Assembly (NCBI RefSeq): GCF_013314895.1 | Contig: NZ_JABTYE010000001.1 | Location: forward strand, 248,001-312,000 | Length of the DNA: 64,000 nt | DNA from: Cupriavidus gilardii | Lineage (GTDB): Bacteria > Pseudomonadota > Gammaproteobacteria > Burkholderiales > Burkholderiaceae | Direction of reading: 5' to 3' | In this document: one piece after another, positions 20,912 through 29,576 of the stretch | Layout of the letters: each line of letters begins with the position of its first letter | Position numbering within the stretch: the stretch's first letter is position 1 | The notes under the pieces: generated by a model | Told to the model about the DNA's origin: nothing | Database searches by the model: none | The model's input: the letters and a program-made list of their open reading frames with translations, nothing else | Translations under genes and position numbers: made by a program

Positions 20912-21274
20912 ATGCAACGCATCATTCTGCGCGCCAAGCTGCATCGCGTCACCGTGACGCAGGCCGACCTGCACTACGAGGGGTCGTGCGGCATCGACGA
21001 GGATCTGCTCGACGCGGCGGACATGAAGGAGTACGAGAAGATCGAGCTCTACAACGTCAACAACGGCGAGCGTTTCTCGACCTACATCATCAAGGGCAAG
21101 CGCGGCACCGGCGAGATCTCGCTGAATGGCGCCGCCGCGCGCCGCGCCCATCTGGGCGACCACCTGATCATCTGCACCTACGCGCCGATGAGCGACGCGG
21201 AACTGGCCGACTACAAGCCGAAGATCGTGCTGGTCGACGACAACAACCGCATCAAGGAAATCAAGAAGGTGTGA
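20912..21274 (+). CDS. panD: Aspartate 1-decarboxylase proenzyme
   Basis: PanD makes beta-alanine for pantothenate. The 120-residue proenzyme self-cleaves between Gly24 and Ser25 (HYEGSCG) to give the pyruvoyl cofactor, and both residues are present. Other conserved features are the N-terminal [32 protein letters not shown] near 50-63 and GAAAR near 72-76. The ATG at 20912 has an AAGGAAAG ribosome binding site. It sits 157 bp after pntAA and 4 bp before the HAD-family gene. Confidence 0.97.
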   Translation: MQRIILRAKLHRVTVTQADLHYEGSCGIDEDLLDAADMKEYEKIELYNVNNGERFSTYIIKGKRGTGEISLNGAAARRAHLGDHLIICTYAPMSDAELADYKPKIVLVDDNNRIKEIKKV

Positions 21275-21278
21275 TCCC

Positions 21279-22466
21279 ATGATCGCCGCGCGCAGGCAGT
21301 CTCGCCCGCAGTCCCGGCATGCCAACGGTGGCCTTGGCGCATGGCGCCGCTGGCTCGCCGTTGCCGTGGCGGCGGGTTGTGCGGCCTGCGCCGGCGTATC
21401 GGCACCGCGCGATAGCGGTGCCGCGGCTACTGCGGCTACTGCGGCTACTGCGGCTACTGCGGCCACTGCGGCCGCGGCGGCTCCCTCCCCCGCCAACGCC
21501 ACGATCGCGGCCGACCCGCTGCCCTCCTGGCGCGACGGCGCGGCCAAACAGGCGATCCTGCGCTTCGTGCGCGACACCACCACCGAAGGCGGCCCCGACT
21601 TCGTCGCCCCGGCCGACCGCATCGCCCTCTTCGACAACGACGGCACGCTGTGGCGCGAGGACCCGCGCGCGGAGTTGCTGTTCGTCGCGCATCTGGCTCG
21701 CGCGCGCACCGAGGCGGACCCCACGCTGGGCGCGCAAAGTCCCTATCGCGAATTCCTCGCCGATCCGCGCGGCTATCTGCAGCGCGGCGACGCCGCGGCG
21801 CTGCAGCTGCTGCACGCGGTGTACGGCAACACCGCCGTCGAATCGTTTCAGGACGAGGCCCGGCGCTTCCTTGCGGTCGCCCGCCATCCCCGCAGCCGCG
21901 CGCCGCTGCGCGACGGCATCTACCAGCCGATGCTGGAACTGCTCGGCTATTTGCGCGCAAGCGGCTACCAGACCTGGCTGTGCGCCGGTTCCACCGCCGA
22001 CTTCATGCGCGCCTTCGCCGCGGACTACTACGGCATCGCGCCACAGCAGGTGATCGGCTCGCGGCTGGCACTGCGCTTTCGGGAGACCGCACAGGGCAAT
22101 GCGGTCTGGCGCGAGCCGCGCGTGGACAGCTTCAACGACAAAGAGAACAAACCCGCCAATATCGCGCTGCAGATCGGCAAGCGGCCGGTGTTCGCGGCCG
22201 GCAATGTCGGCGGCGCCGGCGATATCGCGATGCTGGCCTACAGCCAGGGACGGCGCGGGCCGTCGTTCCAGCTGCTGATCGACCATGACGACGCGCAGCG
22301 CGAGTCCGCCTACACCGAGCCCGACGGCGCGTCGCTGAAGGCGGCCGCCGCGCACCGCTGGACCGTGGTCAGCATGCGGCGGGACTGGGAGCGCGTGTTC
22401 GTGGCGCCGTCGGCGCCGACGCGGTCGCTGGCCGGCGAGCCAATGGCAAGGCCGGCCGCGCCATAG
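21279..22466 (+). CDS. Exported HAD-superfamily phosphatase-like protein
   Basis: This 395-residue protein has a long N-terminal export signal: basic residues 1-25, then [15 protein letters not shown]. The Cys residues make a lipoprotein possible but the lipobox is not canonical. A low-complexity Ala/Thr linker is encoded by a 9-bp tandem repeat. The HAD core from about 80 has motif [10 protein letters not shown] near residue 112, a Ser/Thr motif in GSTADF near 236, and a late acidic motif in [12 protein letters not shown]. The closest match by eye is the phosphoserine-phosphatase-like periplasmic HAD group. The substrate is unknown. Confidence 0.85.
   Translation: MIAARRQSRPQSRHANGGLGAWRRWLAVAVAAGCAACAGVSAPRDSGAAATAATAATAATAATAAAAAPSPANATIAADPLPSWRDGAAKQAILRFVRDTTTEGGPDFVAPADRIALFDNDGTLWREDPRAELLFVAHLARARTEADPTLGAQSPYREFLADPRGYLQRGDAAALQLLHAVYGNTAVESFQDEARRFLAVARHPRSRAPLRDGIYQPMLELLGYLRASGYQTWLCAGSTADFMRAFAADYYGIAPQQVIGSRLALRFRETAQGNAVWREPRVDSFNDKENKPANIALQIGKRPVFAAGNVGGAGDIAMLAYSQGRRGPSFQLLIDHDDAQRESAYTEPDGASLKAAAAHRWTVVSMRRDWERVFVAPSAPTRSLAGEPMARPAAP
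21423..21467 (+). repeat. Tandem 9-bp repeat in the HAD-protein linker
   Basis: Four perfect copies of a 9-bp unit (21423-21458) and one copy with a single change (21459-21467) encode repeated Ala-Thr-Ala. Copy-number change would alter the linker length between signal peptide and phosphatase domain without shifting frame. Confidence 0.9.
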
Positions 22467-22542
22467 CGGGCCACAGCGAGCCGCAGCGGATCACAGCGGG
22501 AAGCCGCGGGCAACCGAATTCAAGCAACGGGAGGAGAAGTCG

Positions 22543-22887
22543 ATGGAGATGGTGAACCACACGGTGATCAACCTGATCATCTTCGTGCTGGCGATCTACG
22601 TGGGTTATCACGTGGTCTGGACGGTCACGCCGGCGCTGCATACCCCGCTGATGGCGGTCACCAACGCGATCTCGGCGATCATCATCGTCGGGGCGATGCT
22701 GGCCGCCGGGCTCACCGAAGGCGGCGTCGGCCGCGCGATGGGCACGCTGGCCGTCGCACTGGCCGCGGTCAACGTGTTCGGCGGCTTCCTGGTGACCCAG
22801 CGCATGCTGGAGATGTTCAAGAAGAAGGAGCCGAAGAAGGCCGCGGGCCAGGCAACGCAAACGGGCAGCAAGGAGGGCGCGCAATGA
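22543..22887 (+). CDS. pntAB: NAD(P) transhydrogenase subunit alpha, part 2 (PntAB)
   Basis: PntAB forms part of the membrane proton channel (domain II) of transhydrogenase. The 114-residue protein has three to four hydrophobic segments, including [18 protein letters not shown] at about 9-26. The conserved [18 protein letters not shown] block lies near 34-51, and the tail is basic. It starts from an ATG with a GAGGAG ribosome binding site. Its stop overlaps the pntB start (ATGA), so the two membrane subunits are translationally coupled. Confidence 0.96.
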   Translation: MEMVNHTVINLIIFVLAIYVGYHVVWTVTPALHTPLMAVTNAISAIIIVGAMLAAGLTEGGVGRAMGTLAVALAAVNVFGGFLVTQRMLEMFKKKEPKKAAGQATQTGSKEGAQ

Positions 22888-24347
22888 GCATGAACGTCGT
22901 CACGCTGCTCTACCTGGTGGCCTCGGTCTGCTTCATCCAGGCCCTGAAGGGGCTCTCGCACCCGGCCACCGCGCGCCGCGGCAATGCCTTCGGCATGATC
23001 GGCATGGCGATCGCCGCGCTGACCACCGTCGCGCTGATCGTCAAGCTGAAGAACGAGTTCCTGGCCGCCGGCATCGGCCAGTCGTCGATCGGCACCGGAC
23101 TCGGCCTGATCCTGGCCGGGCTGGTGGTCGGCGGCGGCATCGGCGCCTACGTCGCGAAGAAGGTCGAGATGACCAAGATGCCGGAACTGGTCGCGGCGAT
23201 GCACTCGCTGATCGGCCTGGCGGCGGTCTTCATCGCCATCGCGGCGGTGGCCGAACCGGCGGCCTTCGGCATCACCGCGGCCGGCTCGCACGAGATCCCG
23301 CTGGGCAACCGCATCGAGCTGTTCATCGGCTGCTTCGTCGGCGCCATCACGTTCTCCGGCTCGGTGATCGCCTTCGGCAAGCTGGCCGGGCGCTACAAGT
23401 TCCGGCTGTTCCAGGGCGCGCCGGTGGTGTTCTCCGGCCAGCACTGGCTGAACCTTGCGCTGGCGGTCGCGATGGTCGGCTTCGGCATCGCCTTCTTCAT
23501 GACGCAGGAGTGGGTGCCCTTCCTGGTGATGCTGGCGATCGCCTTCGTGCTCGGCGTGCTGATCATCATCCCGATCGGCGGCGCCGACATGCCGGTGGTG
23601 GTGTCGATGCTGAACTCGTATTCGGGCTGGGCGGCCGCCGGCATCGGCTTCTCGCTGAACAACCCGATGCTGATCATCGCCGGCTCGCTGGTGGGCTCCT
23701 CCGGTGCGATCCTGTCGTACATCATGTGCCGGGCGATGAACCGCTCGTTCTTCAACGTGATCCTCGGCGGCTTCGGCGGCGAAGCCGGCAGCGCGGCCAC
23801 GGCCGGCGCTCAGGCGCAGCGCAACGTCAAGTCGGGCTCGCCGGACGACGCGGCCTTCCTGATGGGCAATGCCGAGACCGTGATCATCGTGCCCGGCTAC
23901 GGCCTGGCGGTGGCGCGCGCCCAGCATGCGCTCAAGGAGCTGACGGAGATGCTGTCGGAGAAGGGCGTCACGGTCAAATACGCGATCCACCCGGTCGCGG
24001 GCCGCATGCCGGGCCACATGAACGTGCTGCTCGCCGAGGCCGAGGTGCCGTACGACCAGGTCTTCGAGATGGAGGACATCAACAGCGAGTTCGGCCAGGC
24101 CGACGTGGTGCTGGTGCTCGGCGCCAACGACGTGGTCAACCCGGCGGCCAAGACCGACCCGAACTCGCCGATCGCCGGCATGCCGATCCTCGAGGCCTAC
24201 AAGGCCAAGACCATCATCGTCAACAAGCGCTCGATGGCCGCCGGCTACGCCGGGCTGGACAACGAGCTGTTCTACATGGACAAGACGATGATGGTGTTCG
24301 GCGACGCCAAGAAGGTGGTCGAGGACATGGTCAAGGCGGTCGCCTGA
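22884..24347 (+). CDS. pntB: NAD(P) transhydrogenase subunit beta (PntB)
   Basis: PntB carries the remaining membrane helices and the NADP(H)-binding domain III. The 487-residue protein has about nine membrane segments in residues 1-280. The soluble domain has [18 protein letters not shown] near 332-349, [18 protein letters not shown] near 370-387 and the [10 protein letters not shown] motif near 412-421, all diagnostic. It ends the pnt cluster and is followed by a GC-rich hairpin at 24378-24397. Confidence 0.98.
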   Translation: MSMNVVTLLYLVASVCFIQALKGLSHPATARRGNAFGMIGMAIAALTTVALIVKLKNEFLAAGIGQSSIGTGLGLILAGLVVGGGIGAYVAKKVEMTKMPELVAAMHSLIGLAAVFIAIAAVAEPAAFGITAAGSHEIPLGNRIELFIGCFVGAITFSGSVIAFGKLAGRYKFRLFQGAPVVFSGQHWLNLALAVAMVGFGIAFFMTQEWVPFLVMLAIAFVLGVLIIIPIGGADMPVVVSMLNSYSGWAAAGIGFSLNNPMLIIAGSLVGSSGAILSYIMCRAMNRSFFNVILGGFGGEAGSAATAGAQAQRNVKSGSPDDAAFLMGNAETVIIVPGYGLAVARAQHALKELTEMLSEKGVTVKYAIHPVAGRMPGHMNVLLAEAEVPYDQVFEMEDINSEFGQADVVLVLGANDVVNPAAKTDPNSPIAGMPILEAYKAKTIIVNKRSMAAGYAGLDNELFYMDKTMMVFGDAKKVVEDMVKAVA

Positions 24348-24377
24348 GCGAGCGGTCCCCGCTGCGTTCCCGCATTG

Positions 24378-24397
24378 CCGGCCCCCCGCGGGGCCGG
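24378..24397 (+). terminator. Hairpin downstream of pntB
   Basis: A perfect 8-bp GC stem (24378-24385 with 24390-24397) and a 4-base loop begin 31 bp after the pntB stop. Only two T residues follow, so termination may be partial. Confidence 0.5.
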
Positions 24398-24425
24398 TTG
24401 CGCCCCCGCACCGCCGCGCTATACT
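24398..24425 (+). promoter_or_regulatory. Candidate sigma-70 promoter of the orphan response regulator
   Basis: TTGCGC (24398-24403) and TATACT (24420-24425) are spaced by 16 bp and lie 110 bp upstream of the response regulator start. They are the only good hexamer pair in the 187-bp gap after pntB. Confidence 0.45.
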
Positions 24426-24534
24426 GGCCCTCGGCCGCGGGCCGGCATGCGCCGGCCATGACGGCCCTGGCGCCGGCCCCCGCGTTCCCTTCCGCAGCCG
24501 GACCCGCTTCTCGCCTCCCGGGGTCGCACGCGAC

Positions 24535-25572
24535 ATGACATTCAATCCGCAGGACAGGCATCTGCCGGTCTTCCAACATCCGATCCTGACCGTGCTGGTC
24601 GACGACAGCCGCTCCTTCATGGACAGCCTGGTCTTCCAGATGGACCGGACCCGACCGGTGATCACCTTCACCGACCCGCGCGAGGCCCTGCAGTGGATCC
24701 GGGAGGCCTACACCACGCGTTTCACCGGCTTCCTGCCGGTGCGCGTCACGCACGACGACCTGACCTTCCTTACCGAGCGCCGTACCGTGCAGCTCGATAT
24801 CGACCGCATCCACCGGCAGATCCACGACATTCACCGCTTCGTGCAGCCGGGCGTGATCGTGGTCGACTATTCGATGCCGCAGATGGATGGGCTGGAGTTC
24901 TGCCGCGCGCTGCAGGACCTGCCGTGCAAGACCATCCTGCTGACCGGCACCGCCGATGAAGGCGTCGCCGTGCAGGGCTTCAACCACGGCCTGATCGACC
25001 GCTACGTCAAGAAGCACGACAGCAACATGGTCGAGCGGCTGGACCAGGAGATCGACGCCCTGCAGCAGCAGTACTTCACCACGCTGTCGCACACGCTGCG
25101 CGACCTGCTGACGCGGCACTCGTTCTCGTTCCTGTCCGATGCCGCCATGGCCGAGCGCGTGCGCCAGCTGGCGGCGCGCTACGGCTTCGTCGAGTACTAC
25201 CTGTACCCCAATCCGGCCGGCATCCTGCTGCTGACCGCACAGGGGCAGGCCACGCTGATGGTGATCGAAACGCGCACCAGCCTGGCCAGCCAGGTCGAGT
25301 CGGCCGAGGCCTACGACGCGCCGGCGGCGCTGACTGAAGGCCTGCGCGAGGGCCGCATCGTGCCGTTCTTCTGGCCCGGCAACGGCATGTACACCCCCGC
25401 CTGCGTCGACTGGGAGCAGTACTGCCTGCCGGCCGAGCGCGTCGAGGGCCGCGAGGAATTCCTGTATGCGCTGTTCGACCTGCCGCGCCACCTGCTCGAC
25501 GAACCGGTGGTCAGCCTCAAGAGCTTCCTGACCGAGTTCGAGCGCAACGAAGGCAGCCTGACGGGGCGCTGA
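24535..25572 (+). CDS. Orphan response regulator with enlarged receiver domain
   Basis: The 345-residue protein has receiver elements Asp23-Asp24 (LVDDSRSF), phospho-acceptor Asp111 (VVDYSMPQMDG), Thr137/Thr139 (LLTGTAD) and Lys159 (RYVKK). The spacing between the acidic pocket and the phospho-site is about 87 residues instead of about 45. An insertion of roughly 40-45 residues therefore sits in the beta2-beta3 region (about 58-103). The C-terminal 170 residues have a helical linker and a mixed domain with no recognised DNA-binding or enzymatic motif. No kinase is adjacent. Its partner might be one of the phc kinases 14 kb away, but that is speculation. Confidence 0.8.
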   Translation: MTFNPQDRHLPVFQHPILTVLVDDSRSFMDSLVFQMDRTRPVITFTDPREALQWIREAYTTRFTGFLPVRVTHDDLTFLTERRTVQLDIDRIHRQIHDIHRFVQPGVIVVDYSMPQMDGLEFCRALQDLPCKTILLTGTADEGVAVQGFNHGLIDRYVKKHDSNMVERLDQEIDALQQQYFTTLSHTLRDLLTRHSFSFLSDAAMAERVRQLAARYGFVEYYLYPNPAGILLLTAQGQATLMVIETRTSLASQVESAEAYDAPAALTEGLREGRIVPFFWPGNGMYTPACVDWEQYCLPAERVEGREEFLYALFDLPRHLLDEPVVSLKSFLTEFERNEGSLTGR

Positions 25573-25581
25573 GCCTGCTTG

Positions 25582-25609
25582 CTCCTTCTCCCGCTTGCGG
25601 GAGAGGGAG
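25582..25609. repeat. REP-like palindrome between convergent genes
   Basis: A perfect 8-bp core stem (25587-25594 with 25597-25604) extends to an imperfect 13-bp stem over 25582-25609. This CTCTCCCGC-type palindrome is a recurrent intergenic element in many GC-rich proteobacteria (general knowledge). Here it separates the response regulator and the RlmL-like gene, both ending nearby, and could also terminate transcription. Confidence 0.6.
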
Positions 25610-25624
25610 AACACCATCACGCGG

Positions 25625-26884
25625 TTACGACCCCGCCCGATTGCCGCCCTTCACCATCTCGAACCGGAACAAGCGGCATTCGATCGCACCGTTATACAGC
25701 GGCACGCGCCGTGATTCCTTCAGCCGCAGCCGGCGCGGCAGCGACAGGTCGCCCGTGAAGATCCACGCCTCCCAGCCGGCGAAATGCTGCTTCAGCGTGG
25801 TGGCAAAGGCGGTGGCGAACTGGTTGGCGGCCTCCTCCTCGGCGCTGTCCACCGGCGCCTCGTCGAAGGCCGGGCGGCGCTGGCCGCGCACCGCGATACG
25901 CTCGCCGTAGGGCGGGTTCAGCAGCAACAGGCCCGGTTCCGCGAACGGCGGTTGCACGTGCCGCGCGTCGACCTGCTTGGTGCGCAGCTCGCCCGGCAGG
26001 CCGGCACGCTGCCAGTTGGCGCTGGCCATCGCCAGCATGTCGGTCGAGATATCGCTGCCGGCGATGGCGAGGTCCGCCGGCGCGGTCGCGGCGGCGCGCT
26101 CGCCGGCGGCCTGGGCCTCGCCTTTGAGCACCTTCCACGGCTTGCGGTCCATCCCCTTGAGCCATTCGAAGGCGAAGCTGCGCCCCGCGCCCGGCGCCAG
26201 TCCCAGCGCGACCTGCGCCGCCTCGACCAGGAACGTGCCGCTGCCGCACATCGGGTCATAGAACGGCCGCCCGGTCTTCCCGGGTGTCCAGCCGGCGAGC
26301 CGCAGAATGCCGGCAGCGAGGTTCTCCTTGAGCGGCGCCTCGCCCTTTTCCATGCGCCAGCCGCGCTTGAACAGCGGCTCGCCGGTGGTATCGAGGTACA
26401 GCGTGCAGTCGTGCTCGGTCAGGTGCGCGTAGATCCGTACGTCGGGACTGGCGGTATCGACGCTGGGCCGCGCGCCCAGGCGCTCGCGCATCGCGTCGCA
26501 AACCCCGTCCTTGACCCGCAGCGCCGTGAAGTTCAGGCTGCGCAGCGGCGAGCGGTGCGCGGTCATCTCGATCTTGATGGTCTCGTCCGGGCCGAACCAT
26601 TGGTCCCAGCGCTGCGCGCGTGCCAGCTCGTAGATATCGTCCTCATGACGGTACCCGCGGGCGGCGATCCGCAGCAGCACGCGGCTGGCGATGCGCGAAT
26701 GCAGATTGACCGCATAGGCCGCGGCCATGTCGCCCGAGAAGCTGACGCCGCCCGGCACCTCGCGATGCACGTCGAACGGGGCCACGGCATCCACATCGGG
26801 CCGCACGGCAATCTCGCGCAGCTCGTCGGCGAGCGCGCTCTCGAGGCCGCGCGGGCAAGGGGCGAAGAAGGTTTGGGTCATCAC
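25625..26884 (-). CDS. THUMP-domain 23S rRNA (guanine) methyltransferase, RlmL-like
   Basis: This 419-residue protein matches the N-terminal (RlmL) half of the E. coli fused RlmKL. The ferredoxin-like/THUMP region at about 1-165 opens FFAPCPRGLESALADEL. The Rossmann methyltransferase domain has motif I DPMCGSGTFLVEAAQ near 215-229 and catalytic motif IV NPPYGER near 323-329. RlmL makes m2G2445 in 23S rRNA. The separate RlmK domain is absent, as in many betaproteobacteria. The first Met is followed by MTQTFFAP, so translation may start at the first or second codon. Confidence 0.92.
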   Translation of the reverse strand: MMTQTFFAPCPRGLESALADELREIAVRPDVDAVAPFDVHREVPGGVSFSGDMAAAYAVNLHSRIASRVLLRIAARGYRHEDDIYELARAQRWDQWFGPDETIKIEMTAHRSPLRSLNFTALRVKDGVCDAMRERLGARPSVDTASPDVRIYAHLTEHDCTLYLDTTGEPLFKRGWRMEKGEAPLKENLAAGILRLAGWTPGKTGRPFYDPMCGSGTFLVEAAQVALGLAPGAGRSFAFEWLKGMDRKPWKVLKGEAQAAGERAAATAPADLAIAGSDISTDMLAMASANWQRAGLPGELRTKQVDARHVQPPFAEPGLLLLNPPYGERIAVRGQRRPAFDEAPVDSAEEEAANQFATAFATTLKQHFAGWEAWIFTGDLSLPRRLRLKESRRVPLYNGAIECRLFRFEMVKGGNRAGS

Positions 26885-26941
26885 AGCGGTCCGGCAAAAG
26901 GGTCAAATAAACAGCAGGCGAAACGGTGGCACAGCCGCTTC

Positions 26942-26968
26942 AAACAAAAACGTCCGCCGTGGCGGACG
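26942..26968 (-). terminator. Intrinsic terminator of the dapB-leuS-proA gene series
   Basis: A perfect 8-bp stem (26951-26958 with 26961-26968) with a 2-base centre is followed on the minus strand by five T residues and more T-rich sequence. It lies 43 bp after the stop of the isomerase gene at 27011. Confidence 0.85.
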
Positions 26969-26978
26969 GGGGGGCCGG

Positions 26979-27014
26979 CATCAGCCGCTATCAGCCACGA
27001 TCAGCCACAATCAG
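26979..27014. repeat. Short tandem 10-bp repeat after the isomerase gene
   Basis: Three in-phase 10-bp units (26979-26988, 26989-26998, 26999-27008) and the beginning of a fourth share the core ATCAGCC. The last partial unit overlaps the isomerase stop codon. No function is apparent. Confidence 0.7.
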
Positions 27015-27616
27015 GCGGCAGCCAGCGCGCGATCGAGGAAGTCGAGCCGGTCCTGACCCCAGTACGGCTGGCCGTCGTAGACATACCACGGCGCGCCGAA
27101 TACGCCGGCCGAAATGGCGTCCTGCGTGTGGCCCGCATATTCCTCCTGCACGCCCTGCCCTTCGCTGGCCTTCAGCAGCGCCGCGCCATCCAGGTCCAGA
27201 CGGTCGGCCAGCTCCGCCAGCGTGGCGGCATCGGCGATATTACGCTCCTCGGCCCACAGCGCCTGGCCGATCGCACCGAGCAGCGCCATCGCGCGTGCGG
27301 TCCCGTGCGCCAGCCGCGCGGCGATGATCAGCCGGCTGGCCGGATCGCCCGAGACCGGAAAGTACCTGGGCTCGGGATTGAGCGGCACGCCCAGATAATC
27401 GCGCCAGCGCGCCAGTTCGACCAGCCGGTAGGCCTGGCGCTGCGGCGGCCGCTGGGCCAGCGGCAGACCGCCCGAGGTCGCGAACACCTTGCCCAGATCG
27501 CAGGGCTTCAGATTGACCTGCGCACCGTGACGGGCCGCGATCTCGGTAAAGCGGGCATGGCCGAGATAGACATACGGCGACTGCGGCGAGAAGTAGTAGT
27601 CGATCTGTTTGCTCAT
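27011..27616 (-). CDS. 2-hydroxychromene-2-carboxylate isomerase family (DsbA-like/kappa GST fold)
   Basis: This is a 201-residue thioredoxin-fold protein. The active-site loop is FSPQSPYVYLG at residues 9-19, where Ser replaces the DsbA CxxC. The family C-terminal block GVFGAPWYVYDGQPYWGQDRL lies near 172-192. Characterised relatives are GSH-dependent isomerases in naphthalene-type aromatic degradation, but most genomic copies have no such context, and none is seen here. The start at 27616 (MSKQIDYYFS) is preferred over a long upstream extension that would run antisense-like through hemJ. Confidence 0.9.
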   Translation of the reverse strand: MSKQIDYYFSPQSPYVYLGHARFTEIAARHGAQVNLKPCDLGKVFATSGGLPLAQRPPQRQAYRLVELARWRDYLGVPLNPEPRYFPVSGDPASRLIIAARLAHGTARAMALLGAIGQALWAEERNIADAATLAELADRLDLDGAALLKASEGQGVQEEYAGHTQDAISAGVFGAPWYVYDGQPYWGQDRLDFLDRALAAA

Positions 27617-27689
27617 CGGTTCCTCGGGAGTAGGTTCAGCGGGGAAAGCCTGGCGACGGTGCCATGCCGGTCGGCGCCGGCACCTCGGC

Positions 27690-28112
27690 TCAGAACGGCT
27701 TGACCACCACCAGCACCACGATCGCCAGCAGCACCAGCACCGGCAGTTCGTTGAACCAGCGGTAGAAGCGATGCGAGCGCGTATTGCGGCCGGTCTCGAA
27801 CTTGCGCAGCAGCACCGCGCAGCCATGGTGGTAGCCGAGCAGCACCAGCACCAGCGCCAGCTTGGCATGCATCCAGCCCTGCCCCGGCCCGCGCCCGATG
27901 CCGTAGCCCAGATAGAGCCACAGCCCGAACGCCAGCGCCGGGATCGCCAGCATCGTCATGAAGCGCAGCAGCTTGCGCGCCATCGCCAGCAGCCGCGCCG
28001 CCGCGGCGGAGTCGGTCTCCATCGCCAGATTGACGAAGATGCGCGGCAGATAGAACAGCCCGGCGAACCAGGAGACGACGAAGACGATATGCAGCGATTT
28101 GACCCAGAGCAT
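27690..28112 (-). CDS. hemJ: Protoporphyrinogen oxidase HemJ (CopD-like membrane protein)
   Basis: HemJ oxidises protoporphyrinogen IX in bacteria lacking HemG/HemY. The 140-residue protein has four membrane segments. The conserved N-terminal LWVKSLHIVFVVSWFAGLFYLPR contains His8, and a conserved Lys84 lies in GWMHAKLAL; both residues match those essential in studied HemJ proteins. Because family members were long annotated as CopD-like, the name rests on these motifs. It sits 24 bp after proA and before the isomerase gene. Confidence 0.88.
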   Translation of the reverse strand: MLWVKSLHIVFVVSWFAGLFYLPRIFVNLAMETDSAAAARLLAMARKLLRFMTMLAIPALAFGLWLYLGYGIGRGPGQGWMHAKLALVLVLLGYHHGCAVLLRKFETGRNTRSHRFYRWFNELPVLVLLAIVVLVVVKPF

Positions 28113-28136
28113 CGGCGATCCGTATGACTCGGTGAT

Positions 28137-29417
28137 TTACGTGCGAATCTCGCCGTGGCCGAACACCACGTACTTCAGCGAGGTCAGCCCTTCGAGGCCG
28201 ACCGGGCCGCGTGCGTGCAGCTTGTCGTTCGAGATGCCGATCTCCGCGCCGAGGCCGTATTCGAAGCCGTCGGCGAAACGGGTCGAGGCGTTGATCATCA
28301 CGCTGGCCGAATCGACCTCGCGCAGGAAGCGCATGCCGGCCGAATAGTTCTCGGTGACGATCGAATCGGTATGGGCCGAGCCGTACGTGTTGATATGGGC
28401 GATGGCCTCGTCCAGGCCTGACACGGTGCGGATCGCCAGCACCGGCGCCAGATATTCGAGACGCCAGTCTTCCTCGGTGGCATCGACCAGGTCCTTGAAG
28501 CCGGCGGCTTCCAGCGTGGCGCGCGTGGCCGGGCAGACCCGCAGTTCGACGCCCTTCTGCTGATAGATCTTGCACAGCGGCGGCAGCACGCGGGCGGCGA
28601 TCGATTCGGCGACCAGCAGCGTCTCCATCGTGTTGCACGGCGCATAGCGCTGCGTCTTGGCGTTGTCGCAGATGCGCACGGCCTTGTCGAGGTCGGCATC
28701 GCCGTCGACGTAGACATGGCAGATGCCGTCCAGATGCTTGATCATCGGCACGCGCGCCTCTTCCATCAGCCGGGCGATCAGGCTCTTGCCGCCGCGCGGC
28801 ACGATCACGTCGACATATTCGGTCATCGTGATCAGGCGCCCGACCGCGGCACGATCGGTGGTTTCGATGACCTGCACCGCCTCGGCCGGCAGACCGGCTT
28901 CGGCCAGGCCTTCGGCGACCAGCTTCGCCAGCGCGGTGTTCGATTCGATCGCTTCCGAGCCGCCGCGCAGGATGGTGGCGTTGCCTGACTTCAGGCACAG
29001 CGCCGCGGCGTCGATCGTCACGTTGGGGCGCGACTCGTAGATGATGCCGATCACGCCCAGCGGCACGCGCATCTGGCCGACCTGAATGCCGGTCGGCCGA
29101 TATTTCATGTTGCCGATCTCGCCGATCGGATCAGGCAGCGCGGCGATCTGCTCCAGGCCCGCGGCCATGGTGGCGATGGCCTTGTCCGACAGCGTCAGGC
29201 GATCGACGAAGGCGGCATCCTGGCCGTTGGCGCGGGCGCGCTCGACATCGCGCGCATTGACGGCCTTCAGCTGCTCGGCGTCGCGGCGGATTGCGGCTGC
29301 GATGGTCAGCAGTGCGCGGTTCTTGTCGGCGGTGGAAGCGCGCGCCATCGCGCGCGATGCGGCGCGGGCCTGTCGGCCGACGCGGTCCATGTACTGGTAG
29401 AGATCGAGCTCGTTCAT
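28137..29417 (-). CDS. proA: Gamma-glutamyl phosphate reductase
   Basis: ProA makes glutamate 5-semialdehyde for proline synthesis. The 426-residue protein has the aldehyde-dehydrogenase fold with catalytic Cys261 ([13 protein letters not shown]). The signature [14 protein letters not shown] lies at about 121-134 and a conserved [16 protein letters not shown] near the C-terminus. I chose the ATG at 29417 ([10 protein letters not shown]) over a longer low-complexity N-terminus. proB is not adjacent. holA lies 159 bp upstream on the same strand. Confidence 0.97.
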   Translation of the reverse strand: MNELDLYQYMDRVGRQARAASRAMARASTADKNRALLTIAAAIRRDAEQLKAVNARDVERARANGQDAAFVDRLTLSDKAIATMAAGLEQIAALPDPIGEIGNMKYRPTGIQVGQMRVPLGVIGIIYESRPNVTIDAAALCLKSGNATILRGGSEAIESNTALAKLVAEGLAEAGLPAEAVQVIETTDRAAVGRLITMTEYVDVIVPRGGKSLIARLMEEARVPMIKHLDGICHVYVDGDADLDKAVRICDNAKTQRYAPCNTMETLLVAESIAARVLPPLCKIYQQKGVELRVCPATRATLEAAGFKDLVDATEEDWRLEYLAPVLAIRTVSGLDEAIAHINTYGSAHTDSIVTENYSAGMRFLREVDSASVMINASTRFADGFEYGLGAEIGISNDKLHARGPVGLEGLTSLKYVVFGHGEIRT

Positions 29418-29576
29418 ATCGGGGGCCGGTCGGTGCGGCCAGGCAATCTTGTATTTGGCGGGGCGCGCAGCAGGAGGCGCGACGTCGCGTGTTCCGGCAG
29501 CGATCGGCGGAGATCGGCGGGCCATCGGTGGGCGGCCAGCGGGCAATCAGCGCGCCATCGGCAGCATCTGCACCAA

